Assembly (NCBI RefSeq): GCF_000250675.2
Contig: NC_018681.1
Span: 8,928,001 to 8,992,000, forward strand
Direction of reading: 5' to 3'
DNA: 64,000 bases
Source: Nocardia brasiliensis ATCC 700358
Lineage (GTDB): Bacteria; Actinomycetota; Actinomycetes; Mycobacteriales; Mycobacteriaceae
The position numbers and the translations under genes are program-made. Shown piece after piece: positions 8,663-16,819 of this stretch. Below the pieces are notes generated by a model, which worked only from the letters and a program-made list of their open reading frames with translations, was not told where the DNA came from and did not search any database. Each line of letters opens with the position of its first letter. Position 1 is the stretch's first letter.

Positions 8663-8761
8663 TCAACGCTTCTTCGGGTCGAGGATGGTCGGATCAGCGG
8701 CGGCCTTCGACTTCTTGTCGGCTCGCTTCTCCTTGAGCGACTTTCCGGATTTCTTCGACAT
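8663..8761 (-). CDS. Small lysine-rich protein of 32 residues
   Basis: The predicted peptide begins MSKKSGKSLKEKRADKKSK and ends DPKKR. About a third of its residues are Lys or Arg, and it lacks hydrophobic core residues. It looks like a conserved tiny basic actinobacterial protein (my recollection, not checked), possibly nucleic-acid-associated. The ATG at 8759-8761 is the first Met before the basic segment; the frame stays open upstream to 8887 but reads as non-protein-like sequence. No clear Shine-Dalgarno is visible. A terminator hairpin right after the stop supports a real transcription unit. Confidence 0.5.
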   Translation of the reverse strand: MSKKSGKSLKEKRADKKSKAAADPTILDPKKR

Positions 8762-8934
8762 CGAGCTGCGCGGAGACTTGTCGGACAAGCGTGGTCCTTT
8801 GCTCGCAGGACCTGAACGGCCCCGATACTTCGACCGTACGCTACGCCGAGTGGGTCGCGTACCGCTTCCAGCCCCCAGCAACCTCACAGCTGAGGCCCAG
8901 CTCCGTGGCAGCGTGACCGTCGAGGGTGGTCACC

Positions 8935-10230
8935 ATGACCGAGACTGTGACCGTCGCGGCTGCGGAAAGAGCCGAGAAAAGCGGGACACCCGTGCTCGAT
9001 GTGGTGATCCCGGTCTACAACGAAGAAACCGACCTCGGCGTCTGTGTGCGCAGGCTGCACGCGTATCTGCGCGAGGGGTTCCCCTTCACGGCGCGGATCA
9101 CGGTCGCCGACAACGCGAGCACCGACGCCACCCTCGAGGTGGCGCGCCTGCTCGCGGACGAGCTGGACGGCGTGCGGGTGGTGCACCTGGACGCCAAGGG
9201 CCGAGGGCGGGCGCTGCGCGCGGTGTGGGAACACTCCGACGCCCAGGTGGTCGCGTACATGGACGTCGACCTGTCCACCGATCTCAACGCGTTGCTGCCG
9301 CTGGTCGCGCCGCTGATCACCGGGCATTCCGATCTGGCGATCGGCACCCGGCTGAGCGCGTCGTCGCGGGTGGTGCGCGGACCGAAGCGGGAATTCATCT
9401 CGCGCTGCTACAACCTATTACTGAAAGCGTCACTGCAAGCACACTTTTCGGACGCACAGTGCGGTTTCAAGGCGATGCGCACCGAGGTGGCGCGCCGGCT
9501 GCTGCCGCTGGTGCGCGACGGTGAATGGTTCTTCGACACCGAATTGCTGGTGCTCGCCGAGCGGGCCGGATTGCGCATCCACGAGGTGCCGGTGGACTGG
9601 ATCGACGACCCGGACAGCCGGGTCGACATCCTGGACACCGCGCGCAAGGATCTGCTCGGCATCGGCCGGCTCGGCCGGGCCCTGGCCACCGGCGCGCTGC
9701 CGATGGACGAGCTGCGCCGCGCGGTGGGACGCGAGCCACTGGTGCCCGGCGTGCCGCTCGGCATGGTCGGCCAGCTGGTGCGCTTCGCCATCGTCGGCGT
9801 ACTCAGCACGCTCGCCTATCTCCTGCTTTACGTTGCGCTGCAATCGTTTACCGGCGCGCAGGTGGCCAACTTCCTCGCACTGCTGATCACCGCCGTCGCG
9901 AACACCGCGGCCAACCGGGCCTTCACGTTCGGCGTGCGCGGGTCGACCGGTGTGGTCTCGCATCAGTTCCAGGGACTGGTGATCTTCGGCATCGGGCTGG
10001 CCCTGACCAGCGGGTCGCTGTTCACGCTGCACCATTGGGCGCCGGACGCGCCGGTGCATCTGGAGTTGTTCGTGCTCGTCGTGGCGAACCTGGTGGCGAC
10101 CATTCTGCGCTTCGTCGGGTTGCGCTGGGTCTTCCGGAACACACCCGACCGCGCGTCCCGGACAGCGGTGACGGTGCGGCCCGAGACGAGCGACGCACCC
10201 GGCGCGACGGTCGAGGGGGGAACACGATGA
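8935..10230 (+). CDS. GT2 glycosyltransferase (DPM1-like) fused to a GtrA-like membrane domain
   Basis: A 431-residue protein. Residues about 20-260 form a GT-A domain: VVIPVYNEE, DNASTDAT, and the metal-binding D-V-D at 110-112. From about residue 275 a GtrA domain with four helices follows. DPM1-like enzymes load a sugar from a nucleotide donor onto polyprenyl phosphate, and GtrA domains are thought to help flip the lipid-linked sugar. The ATG at 8935 has GAGGG 8 bp upstream. It overlaps the next gene by ATGA, so the two are translationally coupled; together they suggest making and then using a lipid-linked sugar at the cell surface. Confidence 0.88.
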   Translation: MTETVTVAAAERAEKSGTPVLDVVIPVYNEETDLGVCVRRLHAYLREGFPFTARITVADNASTDATLEVARLLADELDGVRVVHLDAKGRGRALRAVWEHSDAQVVAYMDVDLSTDLNALLPLVAPLITGHSDLAIGTRLSASSRVVRGPKREFISRCYNLLLKASLQAHFSDAQCGFKAMRTEVARRLLPLVRDGEWFFDTELLVLAERAGLRIHEVPVDWIDDPDSRVDILDTARKDLLGIGRLGRALATGALPMDELRRAVGREPLVPGVPLGMVGQLVRFAIVGVLSTLAYLLLYVALQSFTGAQVANFLALLITAVANTAANRAFTFGVRGSTGVVSHQFQGLVIFGIGLALTSGSLFTLHHWAPDAPVHLELFVLVVANLVATILRFVGLRWVFRNTPDRASRTAVTVRPETSDAPGATVEGGTR

Positions 10231-12233
10231 CGGCGACGCTGGCGCCGCCGACCGCGGCACCCGAGCAACCTCCGAAGAAGCGCGGGAACCGCTGGGAATT
10301 ACCGGCGTTGGCCGCACTACTGCTCGGCACGGGCATCGCCTACCTGTGCAACCTGAGCGCCAATGGCTGGGCCAACTCGTTCTATTCCGCTGCGGTACAA
10401 GCCGGTTCGGTGTCCTGGAAGGCGTTCTTCTTCGGCTCCTCGGATGCGGCGAACTCGATCACCGTGGACAAACCGCCCGCGTCGCTGTGGTTGATGGAGC
10501 TGTCGGTGCGCGCCTTCGGCCTGAACAGCTGGAGCATCCTGGTACCGGAGGTGCTGCTCGGCGTGGCGAGTGTCGCCCTGGTCTGGGCGACCGTGCGCAG
10601 GCCGTTCGGCCCCGCCGCCGGTCTGCTCGCCGGGCTGGCGCTCGCGGTGACTCCCGTTGCCGCGCTGATGTTCCGGTTCAACAATCCGGACGCGCTGCTG
10701 GTGTTCCTGATGGTGGCCGCCGCGTGGGCGATCACCCGTGCGGTGGAGGACGGCCGATGGCGCTGGCTGGTGCTCACCGGCGTGTTCGTCGGGTTCGGTT
10801 TTCTCACCAAGCAGTTACAGGTGCTGCTGGTGGTGCCGCCGCTCGCGCTGACCTACCTGATCGCCGGACCGCCGAAACTCGGCAAGCGGGTGCTGCAACT
10901 GCTGGCCGCCGGGGCCGCCATGGTGGCGGCCGCGGGCTGGTGGCTGCTGGCCGTCGAGCTGTGGCCCGCCTCGTCGCGGCCGTGGATCGGTGGGTCACAG
11001 AACAATTCGATTCTCGAACTCACCCTCGGCTACAACGGGCTCGGCAGGCTGAACGGCAACGAGCGCGGCAGCGTCGGCATGGGTGGCGCCGACCTGCCGA
11101 CCGGTGGCGGCGGCATGTGGGGCAGCCCCGGCATCACCCGGATGTTCGAGCCCGCGCAGGGCGGTCAGATCGCGTGGCTGATCCCCGCCGCGCTGGTCGC
11201 CCTCGTGGCCGGAATCCTGTTGCGCGGCAAGGCTGCCCGGACCGATCGGCAGCGGGCCGGGCTGATCCTGTGGGGCGGTTGGTTATTGGCGACCGGACTG
11301 ACCTTCAGCTTCATGGCCGGGATCTTCCACCAGTACTACACGGTGGCACTGGCGCCCGCGGTGGCGGCGCTGGCCGGTGCGGGCGCGGTACTGCTGTGGC
11401 GGGAACGGCAGCGACTGCAGGTGCGGCTGATGCTCGCACTCGCGGTCGGGCTGACCACCGCGACGGCATGGATGCTGTTGTCTCGCAGCGTCCACTGGCA
11501 GCCCTGGCTGCGTTGGACCGTGCTCGTCGCCGGCATCCTCGCGACGCTCGTCGCGCTCGTGCCCGCGCGGCGCAAGCTGGCCGTCGTCTCCGCGCTCACC
11601 ATCGCGTTCACCGGTCTGGCCGGGCCGGCCGCGTACGCGGTCGACACCATCGCGACCGCGCACGAGGGCTCGATCCCGTCGGCGGGCCCGAACGTCGGCC
11701 GTTTCGGGATGTTCGGTCCCGGTCCGTGGGGTGAGGGCATGCCCGGTGGCCGGATGCCGAACGGTGCCGGCGGGCAAGGTCCCGGACGTCAGGGCATGCC
11801 GGACGGCCCCGCACCGGCAACTGGTCAGGGCCGCGAAATGCCGGGCGGCCCGGCGGGCGGACTGCTCGGCGCGAGCAAACCCAGCGACAAGGTCGTCGCC
11901 CTGCTGGAGCAGAACGGCAGCACCTACACCTGGGTGGCGGCCGCCATCGGCTCCAACAGCGCGGCGGGCTTCCAGCTCGCCACCGAACTACCGGTGATGC
12001 CCATCGGCGGCTTCAACGGCAGTGACCCCTCACCCACCCTCGATCAGTTCAAACAGTATGTGGCAGAAGGGAAGATCCACTATTTCCTCGGCAGCAATCG
12101 CGGCGAACGCGAAGGCGGCCCCGGCGACGGCGGACAATCCACCAGCAATCAGATCACGCAGTGGGTCAAGGACAACTACACCGCCACCGAGGTGGACGGC
12201 GTAACCCTGTACGACCTCACCGTCACCCGCTAG
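10227..12233 (+). CDS. GT39-family membrane glycosyltransferase (ArnT/YkcB-like)
   Basis: A 668-residue polytopic protein. After TM1, the first extracytoplasmic loop carries D-K-P-P at residues 81-84, a hallmark of this group. About ten more hydrophobic helices follow, then a Gly/Met/Pro-rich linker (about residues 490-550) and a C-terminal soluble domain. GT39 enzymes use polyprenyl-phosphate sugars outside the membrane to modify proteins, lipids or polymers. The start overlaps the GT2-GtrA stop by ATGA, with GAGGGG upstream. The coupling implies the GT2 makes its donor. Acceptor and sugar are unknown. Confidence 0.87.
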   Translation: MTATLAPPTAAPEQPPKKRGNRWELPALAALLLGTGIAYLCNLSANGWANSFYSAAVQAGSVSWKAFFFGSSDAANSITVDKPPASLWLMELSVRAFGLNSWSILVPEVLLGVASVALVWATVRRPFGPAAGLLAGLALAVTPVAALMFRFNNPDALLVFLMVAAAWAITRAVEDGRWRWLVLTGVFVGFGFLTKQLQVLLVVPPLALTYLIAGPPKLGKRVLQLLAAGAAMVAAAGWWLLAVELWPASSRPWIGGSQNNSILELTLGYNGLGRLNGNERGSVGMGGADLPTGGGGMWGSPGITRMFEPAQGGQIAWLIPAALVALVAGILLRGKAARTDRQRAGLILWGGWLLATGLTFSFMAGIFHQYYTVALAPAVAALAGAGAVLLWRERQRLQVRLMLALAVGLTTATAWMLLSRSVHWQPWLRWTVLVAGILATLVALVPARRKLAVVSALTIAFTGLAGPAAYAVDTIATAHEGSIPSAGPNVGRFGMFGPGPWGEGMPGGRMPNGAGGQGPGRQGMPDGPAPATGQGREMPGGPAGGLLGASKPSDKVVALLEQNGSTYTWVAAAIGSNSAAGFQLATELPVMPIGGFNGSDPSPTLDQFKQYVAEGKIHYFLGSNRGEREGGPGDGGQSTSNQITQWVKDNYTATEVDGVTLYDLTVTR

Positions 12234-12240
12234 TCCGCCC

Positions 12241-12272
12241 GATCCGCACCGGTCCCCCGCCCGGTGCGGATC
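12241..12272. terminator. Hairpin terminator after the glycosyltransferase pair
   Basis: A perfect 12-bp stem (GATCCGCACCGG, 12241-12252; CCGGTGCGGATC, 12261-12272) with an 8-nt C-rich loop, 7 bp after the GT39 stop codon. Confidence 0.8.
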
Positions 12273-12364
12273 CGCGCATGCCGACCCGATGTCACACTCG
12301 GATGGGCTGGTTCGTCCTCTCTGTGAACGCGGCAGAACGCGCAGCAACACAGAGGAGTGCAACG

Positions 12365-13138
12365 ATGACGAAGAAGATCGCGGTGGCCGGGGCGACGGGT
12401 CGGCTGGGACGGCACGTGGTGGACGTGCTGAACGAGCAGGGCCATGAGGTGGTGGCCTTTTCCCGGAAAGACGGCGTGGACATCGAGACCGGGGCGGGGC
12501 TCGCCGCGGCGCTGGCCGGCGTGCAGGTGGTCATCGACGCGTCCAGCACGCCGTCTGCGGACAAGGACATCGCGACCGAGTTCTTCACCGCCGCAGCGCG
12601 AAACCTGCACGAGGCGGGCCGGCAGGCCGGAGTCGAGCGGCTGGTGGTCGTCTCCATCATCGGCATCGACAACGCCACCGGCGGATACAACGCGGCCAAG
12701 CTGGCGCACGAGCGCGCGCTCGCCGCGGGGCCACTGCCGGTGCAGATTCTGCGCGCCGCCCAATTCCACGAGCTGGTCGAGGTGATGACCCAGTGGGGCA
12801 CCCAGGGTGATGTCGCTTACCTCGCGAACATGCGCACCCAGTTGGTCGCCGCGCGCACCGTCGCCGAAGCGCTGGTGGATCTGGCGGTCGCTCCCGCGCC
12901 CGAGACGGCCGGGGCACCGATCCCCGAGATCGCGGGCCCGCGGCCCGAGACCATGGCGGGCGCGGCCCGGCTGCTCGCCGCCCGGCGCGGTGCGCCCGCT
13001 CGGATCATCGAGTCCAGCGACCCGGCCAACCCGGATCGCGAGACTTTCGAGAACGGCGGACTGCTGGCCGGCGCACACGCCACCCTCGCAGGCCCGACCT
13101 TCGCCGAATGGCTGGCTGCCACCGACCCGGCGCAGTAA
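12365..13138 (+). CDS. NAD(P)H-binding oxidoreductase (NmrA-like SDR)
   Basis: A 257-residue protein with the N-terminal motif IAVAGATGRLGRHVV (glycine-rich loop GATGRLG) and the pattern of atypical SDRs in the NmrA/quinone reductase group. The ATG at 12365 has GAGGAG about 8 bp upstream. The leader holds an imperfect inverted repeat (CCTCTCTGTG near 12315, CACAGAGGAG near 12350) and two tandem GAACGCG half-sites, suggesting a nearby operator. It converges with a phosphotransferase gene, with only 5 bp between the stops. Confidence 0.8.
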   Translation: MTKKIAVAGATGRLGRHVVDVLNEQGHEVVAFSRKDGVDIETGAGLAAALAGVQVVIDASSTPSADKDIATEFFTAAARNLHEAGRQAGVERLVVVSIIGIDNATGGYNAAKLAHERALAAGPLPVQILRAAQFHELVEVMTQWGTQGDVAYLANMRTQLVAARTVAEALVDLAVAPAPETAGAPIPEIAGPRPETMAGAARLLAARRGAPARIIESSDPANPDRETFENGGLLAGAHATLAGPTFAEWLAATDPAQ

Positions 13139-13143
13139 ACGCG

Positions 13144-14031
13144 CTACAGCTCGGCGACCAGCTTGCCGTACACCGCATCTCGGATCTTCGGGCTGAGATC
13201 GCTCTGGGTGGTGAGCAATTCGAGCATCCGCAGGATCTGCAGGGCGCGCACGCGCTCGGCCAGCTCGGGTTCGGCGGGGTCGAATTTCGCGGCCTCGAGG
13301 AATCCGGGCCAGGCGGGTGCCAGCACCTCGGCGCCCGCGAAACCGACCGACCAGGCCCACCACGCGGGATCGAAGAGCGGGTCGGCGAGCCGGACGGACT
13401 CGAAATCGAGCAGGCCCGTGATGGTTTCGCCGTCGGTGAGGATATTGACCGGGGTGAAATCGCCGTGCGCGAGCACCGTGCGGCGCTCGGCGAACAGCGC
13501 GGGATAGGCCTTCAGAACCTGGTCCAGGTTCGCGCGCTGCGGGCCGGACAGCTCGGGTTCGAGCCGGGCGGCCCAGCCGCTCGCCTGCTGGACGAGCCGG
13601 GTCGGGGTGGCCCAGAGGTCGTCGAGTTGCAGGCCCGCGGTGGGCAGGCGGCGAAACGCCGCGAGCAGCAGGCCCATCTCCCGCGCGATGGCCGGGAAAC
13701 GGGCACTGTCCGGACCGATCGCGGCGCTGGCCGGGACGGGCACGCCGGGCAGCGCGTCGAAGACGATCCAGGCGGGATCGGCGTCGAGATCGAAGCGGCG
13801 GATGCGCGGGATGGTGATGCCCCGTTTGGCGGCGGGCTCCAGCAGCGTGTGCATGATCCGCAACCTGCGCTCGGCATCGTCGGGATCGCGGTAGCGCTGC
13901 AGGACCATCCGGTCGCCGTCGGCCAGGGTGAGCAGGTCGGTACGGTTCTGGAAGCCCCATTCGGCGGGCGCGCTACCGGCAATCGGCTGACCGAGGGTTT
14001 GCTCCAGCCCGCCGTACTCCGCACTGTCCAT
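13144..14031 (-). CDS. APH-family phosphotransferase
   Basis: A 295-residue kinase-like protein. The Brenner motif H189-G-D191-FTPVN196 supplies the catalytic Asp and metal-binding Asn, and LLDFESVRLADP places the metal-binding Asp at 209. The family includes aminoglycoside kinases, choline kinases and many small-molecule kinases, and the sequence does not indicate antibiotic resistance specifically. It starts at the ATG 14029-14031. It is monocistronic and convergent with the NmrA-like gene. Confidence 0.82.
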   Translation of the reverse strand: MDSAEYGGLEQTLGQPIAGSAPAEWGFQNRTDLLTLADGDRMVLQRYRDPDDAERRLRIMHTLLEPAAKRGITIPRIRRFDLDADPAWIVFDALPGVPVPASAAIGPDSARFPAIAREMGLLLAAFRRLPTAGLQLDDLWATPTRLVQQASGWAARLEPELSGPQRANLDQVLKAYPALFAERRTVLAHGDFTPVNILTDGETITGLLDFESVRLADPLFDPAWWAWSVGFAGAEVLAPAWPGFLEAAKFDPAEPELAERVRALQILRMLELLTTQSDLSPKIRDAVYGKLVAEL

Positions 14032-14211
14032 ACGCCAGACCCTAAGGCAAGCAAGGACGGTTGCGCGCGGATCAGTTCAGGTGCGCCGACGACCGCGCTC
14101 GGCACGCACCGGTACCCGGCCGCACAGACCCGCGAAAGCCGGTGAAACACACGGCGTTGCCCCTGACTATGGGGGTCGACAAGGCACCGTGGCAGTCAAT
14201 AGCGTGCAGCC

Positions 14212-14292
14212 GTGAACGAACGCAGTGAACCAACCGGGCGGCAGCGCGCCGCACGCCCGACGGAACCGAGCGCCGGCGAGGTGGTGTCATGA
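14212..14292 (+). CDS. Possible 26-residue upstream ORF, stop-start coupled
   Basis: A GTG at 14212 opens a 26-codon frame whose TGA (14290-14292) overlaps the ATG of the next gene in an ATGA arrangement. The peptide is hydrophilic and unrecognised. It has no clear ribosome site of its own, while the downstream gene has GAGGTGG inside this ORF. It may be a translational leader or chance. Confidence 0.25.
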   Translation: MNERSEPTGRQRAARPTEPSAGEVVS

Positions 14293-15356
14293 GTTCGGGC
14301 GACGACCGTTTCTTCACTGCCGTCGGCGCTTTCATGCAGGCGCTGTCGGCGCGCGAACCCGAGCAGACCCGGCTCGCGCAAGAGGAACTCATGGCCTCGC
14401 TGGACGGGGCGGGCGCCGAGATCATCGTGCGCGGCTGCAAAGCGCTCGCCCCTCTGCTCGACCATGTGCCGCCCGGGGCGCGGCCACAGATCGCGAACAT
14501 GGTGGGCGCGTACGTGACCACCGCGGACGACGCGGTGGAGTGCGCGCCCGTGATCCTCGCCAATCTGGCCAAATCCCTCGGCTACGCCCGGCAATTCGCC
14601 GAGCAGTGGCGCGACGGCATGGGCACCGAGCCGCCCGACCCGGACACGACCGACGCCGACTACACGTGGCTCGACCGGTTCGGGCTGGAGCCGCTGATGG
14701 GGTGGTGGACGCTGTCCCAGTGGGTCTCGCCCGCGCTGGCGATGCTGCAGCATCAGCGGGTGCGAAAGTTGTTCGGGCCCGAGGGTTGTCAGATCCTGGC
14801 GCAGCGCCACGGCGACCTCGCCGAGCTCTCGGGGCGCTGGTTCAAGGAGCTGGCCTACATGCTGGCGCTGCTCGACGACGAACCCCTGGTGGCCCTGCAC
14901 CGCGAGACCCGCACCGGCTACCTGCTGCGGATGACCGGGATCGCCGACAACTTCCAGTTGCACACCCTGCTCGCCGACGTGCTGCTCGGTGATCAGCACC
15001 TGCCCGGCGCGCGCCCGTCGGCCGAGGCGGCGGCGATGTGCCGCGACGCCGAGGGGCAGGCGCCCACCGTCGGCGCGTTCAATCTCGTTGCACCCGAAGG
15101 TGATTGGATATGGAACGAGGGCACGCCCGCGGATATCCCGGTGCTCGGCGGGGCCCGGGTGCTGGTGCTCGATCCGCCGCCGTACGAGCGCCACTGGCCC
15201 GCGGGCCGCTACTTCCCGTTCGTACCCGCGGATCTCGTGCTGGAGCGGGCGCTCACCGCCGAAGAGGCGGCTCGATGGTTCGAGCACGTTCGCCCAGCTG
15301 GCGACCCGACCGAAGCATCGCCCGCCGAGCCCCGGGAACCGCAGGCGGACAACTGA
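14289..15356 (+). CDS. Hypothetical protein, 355 residues
   Basis: I do not recognise a characterised family. The protein appears soluble and is mostly helical in its first 230 residues, with many Leu/Ala and several Trp (MGWWTLSQW near 138). The C-terminal third is different: GAFNLVAPEGDWIWNEG followed by a proline-rich ARVLVLDPPPYERHWPAGRY segment, then an acidic, proline-rich tail. It has no signal peptide or membrane span. The ATG at 14289 has GAGGTGG 5 bp upstream. It converges on the TetR gene of the acc operon with a 2-bp gap. Confidence 0.8.
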   Translation: MSSGDDRFFTAVGAFMQALSAREPEQTRLAQEELMASLDGAGAEIIVRGCKALAPLLDHVPPGARPQIANMVGAYVTTADDAVECAPVILANLAKSLGYARQFAEQWRDGMGTEPPDPDTTDADYTWLDRFGLEPLMGWWTLSQWVSPALAMLQHQRVRKLFGPEGCQILAQRHGDLAELSGRWFKELAYMLALLDDEPLVALHRETRTGYLLRMTGIADNFQLHTLLADVLLGDQHLPGARPSAEAAAMCRDAEGQAPTVGAFNLVAPEGDWIWNEGTPADIPVLGGARVLVLDPPPYERHWPAGRYFPFVPADLVLERALTAEEAARWFEHVRPAGDPTEASPAEPREPQADN

Positions 15357-15358
15357 TC

Positions 15359-15973
15359 TCAGCCTCGGGCGTGCAGCGCCTCGTGCAGCGTCGCCGCCCA
15401 CTGCTGCACGATGTCCTTGCGCCGCGCGGAGTCGTCGGTGAGCACGTCGGCCAGGCCGAGCCCGCGCGCCATGTCCAGCGTGGCCTGCACCAGGTGATGG
15501 GTGACCGGATCGGAGTCGTCCACCCCGAGCGCCTCCACCGCGCGCCGGTGCGAGATCCGGCCGAACTTGGCTTCCAGCGGGACGATTCGCTCCCGCAGCG
15601 CCGGATCGGCGGCCGCGTGCGTCCACACCTGCAACGCCGCCTTGAACAGCGGGCTGGTGTACGACTCGACCAGCCCGGCGACCACCGCCTCGGTGCGACC
15701 GACCCCGCTGGCCACCTCGGCCATGGCCACCGCCTCGTCCTTGGCCTGCTGGGTCCGGGTGTCGAACATGTACTCGAGCGCGGCGGTGATCAGGTCCTCC
15801 CTGGTGGGGAAGTGATGCTGGGCCGCGCCCCGGGACACCCCCGCCCGCTCGGCGACCACCGCGACCGTCGCCGCCGCCCAGCCCGTTTCGGCCAGGCAGT
15901 CGATGGTCGCCTCCAGCAGGCGCTGCCGGGTGGCTCGGCTGCGGTCCTGCTTGGGTTCGTGGGGTGTCGCCAT
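15359..15973 (-). CDS. TetR family regulator, last gene of the acyl-CoA carboxylase operon
   Basis: A 204-residue TetR protein. The helix-turn-helix is at about residues 30-60 (VAVVAERAGVSRGAAQHHFP), followed by a full-length ligand domain. It is 5 bp downstream of the enoyl-CoA hydratase gene and transcribed with it, so it probably represses the whole seven-gene operon and responds to an acyl-CoA. In position it parallels AtuR of the pseudomonad acyclic-terpene cluster; that parallel is inference from neighbours. Confidence 0.88.
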   Translation of the reverse strand: MATPHEPKQDRSRATRQRLLEATIDCLAETGWAAATVAVVAERAGVSRGAAQHHFPTREDLITAALEYMFDTRTQQAKDEAVAMAEVASGVGRTEAVVAGLVESYTSPLFKAALQVWTHAAADPALRERIVPLEAKFGRISHRRAVEALGVDDSDPVTHHLVQATLDMARGLGLADVLTDDSARRKDIVQQWAATLHEALHARG

Positions 15974-15978
15974 GAGGG

Positions 15979-16761
15979 CTATTCTGCCCAGCTCGCGGGA
16001 CGGCGCTGCAGGAAGGCCAGCATGCCCTCGTGCACCTCGGGGGTGCCGAAGAAGCTCGCCGAACGTTGCGCGAGTTCCTCGGCCGAGGTGTCGAACTCGG
16101 CCAGCATGGCCGCGTTGACCAGCCGCTTGCTCTCGGCCAGCCCCTGCGGCGAGCCTTTGCGCAGCTCTGCGCGCAGACGCGCCACCTCGGCCACCGGATC
16201 GGCCGCGGCGGTGCTGATCAACCCGATCTGCTCGGCCACCGCGGCATCGAACTTCTCCCCGGTCAGGAAGTAGCGCGACGCCGCACGCGAGCTCAGGCGC
16301 GGCAGCAGGGTGAGCGAAATCATGAACGGGGCCAGCCCGATGCGCACCTCGGTGAGTGCGAAACTGCTCGTCGGCCCGGCCACCGCGATATCGCAGGCCG
16401 CGACGATGCCCATCCCGCCGGCTCGCACGTTGCCGTCGATCTGCGCGATCACCGGCTTGGGCGTGGCGATGAGACGGCGCAGCACGCCGATCATCACGCG
16501 GGTGCGCTCGTCGGCGGCCACCGCCGGATCGGCGTTACTGGCCTCGGACAGGTCGGCGCCCGCACAGAACGTGTTGCCGGTGTGGGCCAGGACGATGCCG
16601 CGCACCTTGTCGTCGGCCGCGGCCGCATCGAGGCCCTGCAAGAGTTCGGCCACCAACTTCGACGACAGCGCGTTGCGGTTGTGCGGCGAATCCAGCGTGA
16701 GCGTCGCGAAACCGTCCGCGACGTCGTAGCGGACGTAGGGCGCGGTGGATGTCTCGGTCAT
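15979..16761 (-). CDS. echA7: Enoyl-CoA hydratase/isomerase family protein (EchA7 position)
   Basis: A 260-residue crotonase-fold protein. The CoA/oxyanion segment is TFCAGADLSE (residues 64-73) and the second oxyanion segment is AGGMG (114-118). Of the two Glu used by classical hydratases, the first position is Gly118 here, while Glu138 in LTEVRIGLAP aligns with the second. It may therefore be a glutaconyl-type hydratase, an isomerase or a lyase rather than a standard crotonase. The symbol rests on gene order matching Rv0971c. Start ATG 16759-16761; a 58-bp gap separates it from the upstream dehydrogenase gene. Confidence 0.85.
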   Translation of the reverse strand: MTETSTAPYVRYDVADGFATLTLDSPHNRNALSSKLVAELLQGLDAAAADDKVRGIVLAHTGNTFCAGADLSEASNADPAVAADERTRVMIGVLRRLIATPKPVIAQIDGNVRAGGMGIVAACDIAVAGPTSSFALTEVRIGLAPFMISLTLLPRLSSRAASRYFLTGEKFDAAVAEQIGLISTAAADPVAEVARLRAELRKGSPQGLAESKRLVNAAMLAEFDTSAEELAQRSASFFGTPEVHEGMLAFLQRRPASWAE

Positions 16762-16819
16762 CGAGTCTCCTGTCGCCCCGCCGGGGTACCGCGCTCGGCA
16801 CCCCGGCGGGCGGACGTGG

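Noticed and set aside
12230..13960. Long 576-codon minus-strand frame
   Set aside because: It is antisense to the NmrA-like gene and out of frame with the APH gene; its translation is Arg/Pro/Gly-rich with no domains, typical of high-GC shadow frames.
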